From the NCBI GenBank assembly GCA_016760335.1, contig CM028675.1:23586501-23650500 (forward strand): a stretch of 64,000 nucleotides of DNA, read 5' to 3'. Of the stretch, positions 47,242-59,156 are shown piece after piece. The stretch's first letter is position 1. Every line of letters begins with the position of its first letter. The position numbers and the translations under genes were made by a program. The notes under the pieces are model-generated. The model was not told the DNA's origin. It did not search any database and saw nothing but the letters and a program-made list of their open reading frames with translations. This stretch comes from Gastrodia elata (Eukaryota > Streptophyta > Magnoliopsida > Asparagales > Orchidaceae).

Positions 47242-48213
47242 ATGAATTCTGGATCACCTCCTGCTACTATCCCAATCAAGAATGCTGTCGCTTCAACTAG
47301 TTCTTCTGATGAAGTAGCTCATCTACGAGCAATGGTGGCAACCTTATTGGAGAATGAGGCTCAACAAGCACTGGTAATGTAAAAGATGATGTCCGATCGT
47401 CCAGTATCAGTTATTGCTACTGCTCTTGCTATCCCTGTTCCACAACTTACTTTTTCTTCCCATCACTCTATGGATAGTCTTCTCCATAACTTCTTAAGAC
47501 TAAGGCCTTCCATATTCAGTGGAAACTTATCATCAATGGATACAGCCGACTGGCTGAAAGCAGCAGAGAAGGATCTTATTAGTTTAAAGATCCCAAACTC
47601 AAAAGCTGTCCATCTCACTACATATCTGTTTCATGCTGTAGCAGAATACTGGTGGGAGGAGGCCCAGAATATAAAGTTCATTGACTATGAATTGGAAGAC
47701 ATCCCATGGGATGAGTTCGTTGAAGCATTCAAAGCTGAATTCATTCCCCCGTATGTACAGAACATCATTACAGACACAATTCTAAGGTTGACTCAAGGAA
47801 GTTGTTCTATCGCTGACTACGAAAGGGAATTTTGTAGGTTGATTTGTTTTGCTCTAGAAATTACCTACTCCGAATCGGCTAAGTGCCATTGCTTTCTTAG
47901 TGGACTCCGAGATTCACTGAAAGATCAGATTGTTCCACTTTGCCTGACTAGCTTTTTTAAACTAGTAGAGACAGCTAAGGTGATTGAGCATCATCACTCA
48001 GAAAAAGATCTCAAGCAAAAGGCACAATCAACTCCTAACCAGCATGAAGCCTTCAAGAGGCACAGGCCTAACTCTACAAAGGTCTATCAACTTAAAGCTG
48101 CACCAACCGCCATACAAATTCAAGGCTGCAATAGGCCGCATTCATATGGCAAGTGTTACCACTTCGGCCATAAGTGCTATAATTGTGGGTGACCAGGCCA
48201 CATGTTCTATCGT
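47242..48213 (+). pseudogene. Ty3/gypsy gag (decayed)
   Basis: Starts ATG AAT TCT at 47,242. It is stopped by an in-frame TAA at codon 48 (probably from CAA), then stays open from 47,386 to 48,192. The retrotransposon Gag domain is clear: AADWLKAAEKDL-like text near residue 60 (here TADWLKAAEKDL), YWWEEAQ, WDEFVEAFKAEFIP and YEREFCRL. A zinc knuckle begins CYNCG but is cut by a TGA, and its last Cys position is Tyr. Gag normally forms the particle shell. The ORF is about the usual length, but the stops make it non-functional. Confidence 0.88.
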
Positions 48214-48547
48214 TATACATATACGGAAACAGTGGATGAAGTTCCAATGAAGCCATCTCAAAAGAACCAAGTGTTTAGAGCAACTCCGCTGAACAAGAGA
48301 GAACCAAATTTGATAATAATGTCAGCACCTGCACCTGAAGTTGCTCCAAAATAGCCCTTAGCTCCTAAATCCCAGAACTATCCCAGGAAGCAAGTAAATA
48401 ACCATCCTGCTGGTCCTGTGCGAGTATATGCTTTAACACCTCTGGAAGCTGCTGAAGATAATAATGTGGTTGCAGGTACACATTTCTGAACCTCTTCTTT
48501 AAAAAAAAAAATCATTTCCACATCTTACAATCTATTAATGCAAGCGT

Positions 48548-48955
48548 ATGAATAAATTAGGCACGCTTTATTTTAATGACCAGCCTTGCAATATGTTATT
48601 TGACACTGGTGCTAGTCATTCGTTTATTTCTGAACATTTTGCCAACGTACTTAAACCACACTCATACAACTTAGTAAAATCTTTGAGTGTTGGACTTCCA
48701 TATGGAGCCCAACTAAGTTCTCATAAGTTTTGTAACATCAAAATTCCATTAAATGGGCAGGAGCTTAACTCTGAATTAATCATCCTGCCATTAGCAAACT
48801 TTGATATCATCCTTGGGATGAACCGGCTCACTGACAATAATATCGTAATAAACTGCTTGAAAAAGAAGGTCACTCTCCATTCCCAGGGCAAGTCTGAAAC
48901 CTTTATAGGAAAAATCAGTATATAGTTATCATTGATCAATGCTATTAAAGCTGAA
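48548..48955 (+). pseudogene. Ty3/gypsy aspartic protease domain
   Basis: An open stretch of 125 codons from 48,548. The active-site phrase FDTGASHSFIS is near residue 18, and the flap/end motif IILGMNRL is near residue 86, followed by INCLKKKVTL. In an intact element it would be joined to gag and RT in one frame. Here it is isolated by stops on both sides (upstream near 48,487, downstream TAG at 48,923). Confidence 0.85.
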
Positions 48956-48958
48956 TAA

Positions 48959-50110
48959 TTGATCAGTAAGGGTTGTGATGCTTTTCTGGTCACTGTGATG
49001 GGTGAAGCAAAAGAAAGTATCCCACTCTCTGATTATAAAGTAGTAAAGGAATTTGTCGACGTATTCCCAGAAGATCTGCCTGGTGTACCTCCTTCTAGAG
49101 AAGTCAAGTTCTCTATTGAATTAGCTCTGGGTACCCAGCCTATATCTAAAGCTTCGTACAAAATGGCACCTAAGGAATTTTAAGAACTCAATGAACAGTT
49201 ACAAGAGCTCTTGAATAAAGGTTTTATTAAGCCAAGTATGTCCCCTTGGGGAGCACCCGTTCTATTTATAAAGAAGAAGAATGGATCTATGCAAATGTGC
49301 ATAGATTATTGTGAACTAAATAAAGTCACCCATAAATAATAAATACCAATTGCCTAGAATTGATGATTTATTCGACTAGTTATCTGGAGCTATCATATTC
49401 TCTAAAATTGACTTAAGGTCTGGATATCATATATTGTGAGTAAAAGAAGATGATGTAGGAAAGACTACTTTCCGTACTCGCTATGGTCATTTTGAATTCT
49501 TAGTGATGTCTTCTAGACTCACAAATGCGCCATCGATCTTCATGGATTTGATGCAGCGAGTTCTCAAACCATACTTAGACAAATTTGTAATTGTCTTTAT
49601 CGATGATATCCTCATTTATTCTTGAACCTTAAAAGATCATGAAGAACATTTGAGGGTAGTATTAGAAGCTCTGCATGAATATCAGTTGTATGCCAAGTTC
49701 TCCAAGTGTGAGTTTTGGTCTAATTCCATTGCATTCTTGGGACATGTAGTCAATGCTCTGGGTATTCATGTCGATCAAAATAAAGTGAGCGCTATTCAGG
49801 ACTGGGTTCAACCTAAGACAGTCACTATTATTAGAAGTTTCTTGGGACTAGCCAGGTATTACATGAAGTTTATTAAGGGCTTTTCCCATATTGATTTGCC
49901 TTTGACTAAATTAACTCAGAAAATCGTTCCATTTATTTGGAGCCCTGAATGCAAGGAAGTATTTCGAACCTTGAAGGACGCATTCTCTACCGCTCCAGTA
50001 CTTGTTCTGCCCAAGGAAGGCTTGAACTACCATGTATACACTGATGCCTCTAGAATTGGACTAGGTTGTATTTTAATGCAAGAGGGTAAGGTGTGCAGGT
50101 CGTGCTGAGT
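48959..50110 (+). pseudogene. Ty3/gypsy reverse transcriptase and RNase H start
   Basis: Begins with the RT lead-in VFPEDLPGVPPSREVKF, then SMSPWGAPVLFIKKKNGSM and CIDYCELNK. The catalytic FIDDIL lies at 49,596-49,613. The RT connection follows (FLGHVV, FLGLARYY), then the RNase H start with YTDAS near 50,037. Interrupting stops include TAA after KEF (49,181), TAA pairs near 49,337 and TGA after ILIYS (49,623). Catalytic Asp residues are still readable, but no continuous protein could be made. Confidence 0.88.
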
Positions 50111-51905
50111 GAAAATTTTTACGCCTCTCGATAGTTAAAACCCCACGAGAAAAATTACCCAATTCATGATCTTGAACTTGCAGCTGTAATCTTTGCTCTA
50201 AAAATTTGGCGTCACTACTTGTATGAAGTTCAGTGTTCAATTTTCACTGATCATCAAAGCTTGAAGTATACCTTCACTTAAAGAGAACTAAATTATCATC
50301 AGAGGAGATAGTTAGAACTCATCAGTGATTATGATTTGAGCATTCAGTATCATCCAGGGAAAGCAAATGTATTGGCTGATGCTCTTAGCCGTCATGCTAC
50401 TTTATCTGCCATAATTGCCTCCAGTTTGTTAGGATGAGAATTTTGTAAGCTAGAGATTTCTCTAGTCAGTGGCGATATGCTAAGTTCTGTTCTAGCAAAT
50501 ATCAATGTGGAACCAACATTCCACAGAGATGTCTCTATCTCGCAAACTAAAGATAATGATTATCTGAAATTCAAAGCAGATATTGAAAGTGGTCGTCATC
50601 ATGAATTGTAAATGTACAACGACATAATTTATCAAAATAATTGTTTGTGGATTCCTAAATCTATGCACCGTGAAGTGTTGATTGAATGTCATAATTCTAG
50701 GTATCACATTCACCCAGGCAATACCAATATGTAACAGGATTTAAAGCAATTATTTTGGTGGCCCGGTATAAAGAACGATGTAGCTGATTTTGAGGCTAAG
50801 TGTCATGCCTGCAATTTGGTAAAGGCTGAGCACCAAAGACCTGGTGGTCTTCTGCATCCATTAAAAATTCCTAAATGGAAATAGTTCGATATATCTATGG
50901 ATTTCATCATGGGATTGCCTCATGCAAAATCTAGTGTCGATGCAATTTGGGTTATAGTATACCGTTTAACTAAATAAGCACACTTTCTTCCTATCAGTCA
51001 TACTGACTCTGTGGAGAAGCTAGCAAAGCTCTATATTAAAAAAATTGTCAGACTGCATGGTATTCTAAAATCAACTGTATCCGACAGAGATAACAGATTT
51101 ACTTCTAAGTTTTGGCAAGATGTGCATCAAGATTTGGGTACTACTCTAGCTATGAGTAAAGCTTTTCATCCTCAAACAGATGGTCAAGCTGAAAGAGTGA
51201 ATCAAATTCTAGAAGATTTGCTTAGGCTTTGTGTTCTTTATTTTGCCAGTTCCTGAGAAGATCATATTCGGTTAGTGGAGTTTTCATACAATAACAGTTT
51301 CCAAGCTAGTATTAAAATGGCTCCTTATGAGATGTTGTATGGTAGAAAATGTAGTACACCGCTAGCCTGGTCAGAAACAGGAAGCGTTCAATTTTTTGGG
51401 TCTGAGTTAGTTGAAGAAACTAACAAGAAGATTCATTTAATTCAACAAAGAATTCGTTCAACTCAAGATTGTAAGAGCAAGTATCATGATGCTCATCATC
51501 ATCTCTTAGAATTCAATATTAGTGACTCTGCTTATTTGAAGGCCAGTCCAATAAAATATGTCTACAAATTTGGTGTAGCAGGGAAACTCAGTCCCCGCTA
51601 TGTTGGGCCTTTTGAGATTTTGACCAAAGTAGGATCATCTGCCTACAGGTTGAATTTTTGTGATGATTTTGCAGCTATCTACAATATATTCCATGTATCG
51701 TCATTAAAGAGATGTCTCAAAGACCTATCTCATCTCGTTCAACTTCCAGCAATTGAAATCCAACTCGATCTTTCTTATGCTGAAGAACCAATCAAAGTCT
51801 TAGCTCGTGATCAGAAGCAGCTAAGAAATTGATTAATTCCTATGGTCAAGGTACAGTGGAATAATCGATCTTTAGAAGAATTTACTTGAGAGAAAGAAGT
51901 GGATA
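50111..51905 (+). pseudogene. Ty3/gypsy RNase H end, integrase and remnant chromodomain
   Basis: RNase H remnants (DHQSLKY, LADALSRH) end near 50,395. The integrase zinc finger follows at about 50,690-50,815 (His pair, then CHAC). The catalytic core has SMDFIMGLP (first Asp), SDRDNRFTSKFW (second Asp) and the Glu in GQAERVNQ (51,183-51,210). The GPFEIL region is near 51,608. After it, EEPIKVLARD, VKVQW, then a WEKEVDM-like string with the Trp changed to stop, and YPQLF (51,775-51,930) match the chromodomain of Tekay/Del chromoviruses. Stops break the frame at many places. Confidence 0.85.
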
Positions 51906-52037
51906 TGTGCAATAAATATCCACAGCTCTTTTCAAGCCCAGGTACTATCCTTTTCTTTCATATCCATTTCATTTAAGCTTTTAGTTCTACTAGTACTTTC
52001 TTCACTTAAGTGATGTCAAGGATTGCATCGTTCTTAA

Positions 52038-52048
52038 GTGGGAGAGTC
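52038..52048 (+). promoter_or_regulatory. Polypurine tract before the 3' LTR
   Basis: aagtgggagagtc immediately precedes the TGTAACAACCC start of the 3' LTR. A purine-rich block at this place primes plus-strand synthesis in LTR retrotransposons. Confidence 0.75.
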
Positions 52049-55000
52049 TGTAACAACCCTAATTGTTTCCCTAGCTAAATTCAGATTAACTAAGCTAAAC
52101 TAAGCTCTAATTTTGATTATATTAGACTCAATAGATCACTTAAACCTAACCCTAGAAGTTTGACATCAATAGGAGCTTAATTGAAAATTTTGGTATTTTT
52201 GCCTATTTTTTATCTTGAAAAATACCTAGATTAATATGATCTCCAAATTAAATTCTGATTTTATTTTTGAATTCCTCATGCCCTAATTAGCTAAGGGTGA
52301 ATTTTTAAAATTTTTTGGGGATCATTTAATCTTAAATTGGATTTATATAATTAATTAGGATTTAAGTTAATTATTAAATAATTTAATATTAATTAAATTA
52401 TATATATATATATATAATTTTAATATATGGGATTTGCTGTCGGGATCGCGGCAGATTCGCTGCGGGGTCCTGACGGCAGCGCATGGGTTCTAGCCATTCG
52501 ATGCTATGGCACGCATCCTAGCGCAAACCATCTAACAGCGAGATCTCCTCTGTGGTAGGATCTAATCCTAAGCATCGGATCCATCGCTCACATTTGAAGA
52601 CTAGCATCTATCCCGCTTAAGTAATCCATCTGAGCCGTTCGAGACCAACAGTCGATCCATCAGACGGCGGGCACGAGTCCGAGCACTGTGGATCATCTCC
52701 CTCACCTCGCCTGTTCGCCTCTGGTCCCCCACAATAACTAGGATCCTTCCAGCCCCCGTGGCAGTATGGGAAAGACTCGTTCTTCCTCTTCTACCCTTGG
52801 CGCGATCGTCTGCCGGTAGTAGTCTCCCCAATTTGCCCATGGCCGTTGGAACCAACGCTTCCCTTTGGCCAGAGCCTTCCTTCATTCCCGAGCTCTGGAA
52901 TTCCACCCTCATTGCCTCCTTCTACCTACAAATACCCTCAGAGTATTATAGTGAGTCCCTTTGCTCACTACGATATCTCAATTTCCCAGCCGAAGTCCCC
53001 TGGAGCTCCACGTCTCTCTCAGCATTCTCGGTGATTCCAGCAGCCGCGTACCGCTGATAAAGGGCCCGTCTGGTGTTCATACTCCCTATGAACTCTTATC
53101 TGCTACTTGGGAAGCTCCAGCTTGCCTCAATCCCTCTCGGTCATGCCTGCAACCTCAGTCTTCAGGTGCAGCCTCTTCTACTAAAGTCAGTGAGTTCAGC
53201 TTTCCATTAAAGCCTCTGGATGAGCCTCTAGATGTCGCTTAGATTGCCTTAGCCACTTAGGAAACCTATCGTGATTGTCGCCAGGGTTTGAGCTAGCTTG
53301 GATCGATCGTATCGATCGATTGAGCTAGCGGCTGAGCCGAGGCTGAGTTTGAGTAAGGACCCAGCGATTGGCTGCACCCTAAGCTGTGAAACCTTGGGGG
53401 TTTGACTCGCCTCACCTGACTGATGGTGTCGGGATCGAGCCCTGTCAATTTGGTGGCTTCTGTGAGGAGAATTACTCGCTCACAGTGAACCCTAATTCTC
53501 CTGCCTTAGCACCTCTTAGTCGAGTAGCACCTCGACGATCCAGCGCGACCCAAATGGGGGTTCTTACCTCAATCGACACGCCTTAGTTCCCTGAAGGTGT
53601 AGCCGTCGAGATCCGGGTGTAGCGTGGCCAGAGCATGGAGAATTTCATGGTTAAAGAAATCCCTAGGATTCGGGTATCGGGACTCAGCCGCGGGGAAGAC
53701 GACAACTGGCGCTTTGGGCCGGGTCGGTCCCCGACCCGCATGGTTTGATTTTTGGGCCGCAGCTTATTTAACTAATATTGGATTTAATTTTCTTAGGTTA
53801 AATAAGTGAATAATATTAAACCTATAGTTCTAATTTAAATAAAAATACAGATTAAATTATTTAAATAACTTTAATTATACTTAACCAAATGGTATAATCT
53901 AATATACCATTTTAATCAAAAAATACAAGGAACAATAATATAAAATAAAATCAAAGATCTAATGGTTATATCTTAAATAATTGTCTAATCTTTCTCTATT
54001 TTTATTTAAATCATAATAAAATCATTAATTATCCAAAAATGCTGATTATGGTCTCTAATTGCTCATGAGACCATAAAGAACCTATGTAGACCATTAAAAG
54101 TAATTTAAGATCTTTAATTTTGCTAATCACTCCTTAATTACCTAAAAATAAGGTAAATAAAACCATAATTAGTCCTCTGATTTTGGTGAACTAAGTTCCT
54201 AATGTCTTCTTAAGTGTGTTAGAACTTATAAATGTATTTAGATCATATTGGTATGTGATAATTCCCTTAATCTTATTAATTGGCCTCTTAATGTAATTAG
54301 TGCTAATTTAGTCATTAATATTATTGAAAACCTAAGATAAGTGTGTATCCTACTTCATTAACTAATATGAAACTCATTAAAATAGACTTGGATCAATTTA
54401 GATGAATTAATCTTAAAATCCCATTTTTTGCCTTAAGAGGGGTATTTTGATCATTTTGACCAAAATGTGTGTAAGCACCCCTTAAATCTTGAAAATTTAG
54501 TAAAATATCTCTAGTTAGATTATTAGCACCTTTTTGAAACCTTATGTTAGTAATATTGATGCTAAGTGAATAAATCTTAAGTTAGTCCTATTAAGATCTT
54601 AAGACCTTAAATGTCCTTAAAACCCTATTTCTTAAAAGTTAAGTCTAGTTACCTTTAAGTGCTAGATCCCTAGTCTAATAGCTCAATTAAGCTGATTCAC
54701 AAGCTTGAATCCTAAAAAGAAATATTCTTGTATAACTCCTAAGTTTAAATTTTAGCTTAAGGTCTAAAGTGATTAAATTTTAGATCTTAGATCTTAGACT
54801 TTAGATCATCTAATTGAATTGAATTATCTTCTTTAGAATTCCTTAAGTGATTTATTATTTAATCCTTAGAAACCTTCCTTGTGAGTGTAAGATTGATTCA
54901 ATCTATAAAATAATATAATTATCCTAAAAATTGAATAGAGATCTTAGATTCTTAGTTCTTAATAATTATTTTATCTTATAACATTAGAACAACCTTTCGT

Positions 55001-56810
55001 TAAGATCATAGTTCCTAAATCCTTCAGCTTACAAGGTATTGCTCATTTAGATTATGTTTGAGCATGAACTATAGATCCTTATTAGGATACTACCTTGGAT
55101 TCAGGATTTGAACACCAAAAATAGAGTTTAAGTCCATAATCCTTAATCTTAATTTACTTAATCAAGGTTTGGGTTAAGTGAGAATCATAATAATAATCAG
55201 GTCATGGATTTAATTACTTTAATCCTTATAGTCATCATATGATTATGAATTAGAACTTGTTAGGTTCTAATGTTAACAATAAGGTCATGAATTTGGGATT
55301 ATACTTGATAGCTGGATATTGAAGATCCTAAACTTGTATATTCTCAAAATAGTTAGTTGAATAAATTAGACAACAAGAGATATCACATAAGTCTTGATTG
55401 AGTCTTTTGCTTACTTTGACTTTGATTACTTTGCACACCTTGAATATTGAGCCTCGTTCCTTGAGCATAATAGATAAACTTAGGATAAGGAAGTTACATC
55501 CTAAGTTAGTATTTGAAAAGCATAGCATTCACTTAGTCCTTTTAGTGTTTTCAGTTAATAGAGTATGTCTTAGCTTAGTCTGCCTCTTTAGTTCTAATTT
55601 TGTTATAGAATAGACTTGGACCTAGCTCTACAGATGTCTAGGATGGATACATGTCTTATTTTATAAGTTCAACTTGGACATAGCTCTACAGATGCGTAGG
55701 ATGGTTACATGTTGAACTTTCAGTTCAGAGGCCCTGTATGGCCTGTTTCTATTATGACAGCACTATATCTTAGGCTTACTTCTACTTCAGTTCAGTTTTC
55801 ATTATTTATTTTGCTTTGCCACATACTTTAGTAGCCTTACTTTAGTGCTTGGCTTGCTTTGCCACATGTATTAGTGGCTTTACTTGCTGCTTATTCATGT
55901 ACTAAGCTTATTTTTGCCACATGCCTTAGTGGCCTTTTACATATTAATTAGCATGCTTGTATAAATGCTCTTATTGATTAGTATTAAATATTGGCATGTT
56001 TAGGATATTATAATTATATGTTATTTCAGCACTTGTGTTCTTTTTATACTTAGCATATATCCATGTGATCATGAGCATGTTATGATCATATTTATTTCAG
56101 TAGTTGCAATTGCTTTTAGCCTCACCTTATTTAGTTGCTGCCTTGTATGTTACTTTACATACTTATTGATTAGTTTTAAATGAATAGTTTATAGCTATCC
56201 CTCTTCTTGTATCTTGATGCACCCTATGTTGCGTGCATGTTTAAAAGTAGTTAAATGTGATATCTTAAATATTCAGTTTATTTAAATAGCTTAAAATGTA
56301 CTTATACAATTTGTCTAATTGTAACCTTTTTTTTGTTGGTTGGGGCCCTAGCATTTGTGATACCGACAAATGTCAGATTTAGAGCTGCTGGTAGGCAGTA
56401 CTGCAGGAGAGGAGCCAGTGCAAGAGGAGGATCTTCATGCTGCTGTTTAGTTAGATTTACTTTCTTGCAATGAAGTTTTGAGAGATCTTTACTTTTATTT
56501 AATTCAGTTTGTAATAATTAAACTCTAGATGTATTTACTTTTCTACATTTAATCTGAGTTACTGCTTCTTTTACTCTCTTATACTATATTGTAATGTGGA
56601 TGTTATATTATATTGTTTTTTGCTTCCGCCACTTTGATTTGTATTGATGTATGTTTACCGGTTTCAGGTGACAAGTCCTTGGCTTAAGGCAGGTTGGGTC
56701 CTACCTAGCTTTACTGAAGTTGGGGATTTGCCACAACTGGAGCACCGTACTCCCCGTAATTATGCTAATATCAGTATTAGCGTCACCGCGAGAAAGTACA
56801 GGGTGCCGCA
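52049..56810 (+). mobile_element. 3' LTR of the Tekay-type gypsy element, 4,762 bp
   Basis: Begins TGTAACAACCC after the polypurine tract and ends gggtgccgca at 56,810, which aligns with the end of the 5' LTR (gggccccaca, 46,456). The very long LTR fits the Tekay/Del clade. It contains an unusually GC-rich, CpG-retaining block at 52,430-53,760 and an AT-rich middle (53,770-55,320). The tail has degenerate repeats of ttgccacatgYYttagtggc (about 55,815-55,935). Open frames in the GC-rich block show no domains. This LTR and the 5' remnant share only the last ~1.3 kb. Confidence 0.85.
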
Positions 56811-57200
56811 TAAAGAAAGTTGCAAAATTACACTAATTGAGGAGCCAAATATCTAAAACATTCACTTATTGTTTAAATGAAATAATGTAAGAAAATATGG
56901 AATCCTTCTAGTATAAGGAGAAGAATGACACTAACTAGGTCTAAATCGAACAACATTAGATTTTTAGGATTTTCGGGACTCCTAATTAGGGTTAAAAGAT
57001 GATTAAAAAAATTATGGTTCAGAACCAAAATTGAATTACATTATTATGTTCATTTCAATTTTCTGATTGAAACAATATATAATTTTGTATATTTTGGATG
57101 TATATTATTAAAGTTATAGATGAAATAAAATTTGCACTAATTAGAATTAAATTAAGATTAATTAAATGCATAACTGTCAGCACTAATTCCCATGGCACAA
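56811..57200. other. Flanking AT-rich DNA between LTR fragments
   Basis: No gene or element end was recognised, apart from the junction with the 3' LTR. The first five bases (taaag) would be the target duplication, but the matching 5' side is lost. Confidence 0.4.
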
Positions 57201-58560
57201 AAAAAATACTAGCGTAAAAAATGGGCATTGATGGACACAGAATTCGAAGCACTGACAGCAGCTCCAAAAAATTATGAGCTGTCGGACACGTGTCATCCCT
57301 TACGAGTGTCGCGTGTCTATGCGGGGGCCTGTAGCACAACGATGCGGATCCATCTAAGCTGGGCTGGCCTGGCTCCACAATTAAACCAGAGCCGAGACAC
57401 AATCCAAATAAACCGCTTCGTCCTCGTTCCCATCCCGCGAAGGCTTAATTATGGTTAGATTTTTCGGCCGACTCTGGTGGTCCCTCAGCACGACCCGCAC
57501 ACCAATAGAAGAATCTTGCCACGGCCGATCCAATGGACCTAAGAATGGCCCGTGGGGTCGACTAGGATGGCAATAGGGTGAAGCCATAGTGTTCACGGGT
57601 TGGAACCCTAGCTTCTACTGTGGACGGTCTAATTGGTTCAGGCTCGATCAAGCCTGATCATTGCATAGTTCGACAATACAGAGCTTGAAATAAGCTTAGG
57701 CAAATGTAATTTCAAGAAAAGAAGAGAGGATAAGTCTATGAAAATTTAGTTTCATCTTAGTCTATGAAAATTCAGTTTCATCACCCTTTTTAGGGTTAGC
57801 TTGAAGACGATCTCCTCAGTTCCTCGAAGCTCCTACAGCTTACAGCAAGATGAGAAGAGGAAGACTGAAAGCAAATGGGAGAATTGAGGTAGCGGAAAAG
57901 GCTTGAAAAGTGCGAGAGACCAGCCGTAGCACGGCTTGCTAGCGGGCAGGCTCACGATCTCTGCCTGGGATAGAGATGTACAGGAAACCTAACCAGAACG
58001 TCGGATCAAGGCACTGATCCAACAGTTAGATCTACTTAATTAATCCCATGCCATAGATCTGATCGAGAAAAAGCGCAATGGTCTGGATGCGCTGGATTCG
58101 ATGTTTCAAGCATGGCGCAACCTATCGGATTTTCGCCTTTTCAGAAGAGTCATTGGAATAAATATTAATATATATATATATATATATATTAATTTAATTT
58201 AAATATATTATTTAATTGATAAATTATACAAAATTAATTACTCAAAATTAAATAATCAAATAGACTCCGAAAAATCCCAAAAATTCACCCTTACCTAATT
58301 GAGGGGTGAAGAACTCAAAAAAAATAATCAGTTTTTGATTGGATGTCAACTTAATTATCCTAATTTTTTGAGTATTTAAATAATATTAAAATAATCAGGA
58401 AAAATTTGACAACTTCCAAACACTCCTAAAATATCACTCCAAACTAATTTGGGGGTGATGAATTCAGTGGCAAACTCTGATTTTGATTCTGATATCTAAA
58501 TAGAATAAGCATTCTCTAAATTATCAGGAAAATCAAGAATGTGGAAAATCTCAAATGATC
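57200..58560 (-). mobile_element. Reverse-oriented gypsy LTR fragment (U3-like part)
   Basis: On the minus strand this reproduces the layout of the first 1.7 kb of the 3' LTR at 52,049. An AT-rich part comes first, with the phrase seen on the plus strand as aaaaattcacccttacctaa (58,274), the reverse complement of text near 52,300. A (ta)n run follows (58,170-58,190; compare 52,400), and then a GC-rich CpG block (57,230-57,660; compare 52,430 on). The start and end motifs were not found, so it is truncated on both sides. Confidence 0.55.
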
Positions 58561-59156
58561 TACAAATTGCACGAAACTTAAGGTGGAGGCTCTTAACATT
58601 ATTATAAGAGCATTAGAAGAAAAAAGAAGTTGATTAGGATACTAAATACATGGTGATAATACTAGGGTTTTTATAATTATATTCCATAAAAATATAGGGT
58701 CTATAGTATTGTTCAAGTTTGGATTTGGTGTACAGTAATAACCATAGATAACATAAGACAACTGAAGATTTTTAAGATAGGTTATGGTGTGAAAAGCATA
58801 ATACCAAAATTATGGATGATGATTAGCTTTGGTTAATAAAGTTCATCCAAGTTAAACAATGTGTTTATCTTTCATTTAAAAATACCATTTTGAGATGGAG
58901 TGCAATGCATAAAATTGGTGATGAATTATGAATTTAAGTATGTTTGAAGTGAAAGAGCAGAATTCACCCTCAGCATTAGACTAACAATTTACAATATTAT
59001 CCTAAGAATTTCTCAATCATATTCTTAAGAGATAAGAATGCCTGTAAAGCATCAGATTTATATTATAAATGATAAAACTAAGTAAAATATGAGTATGTAT
59101 CTACAAATATAACATAATATATATAACAAAAAAATAAAGATACGGGAGCTAGATGT
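58561..59156. other. AT-rich DNA, no feature recognised
   Basis: No coding potential or element ends were seen. It probably belongs to the reverse LTR material on either side. Confidence 0.35.

Noticed and set aside
52601..53590. Several overlapping frames of 60-105 codons on both strands
   Set aside because: All lie in the GC-rich block of the 3' LTR. They overlap in many frames, have no domains, and are expected from low stop density in GC-rich DNA.
57055..57600. Frames of 70-115 codons on both strands
   Set aside because: They lie in the GC-rich block of a reverse LTR fragment and have no domain.
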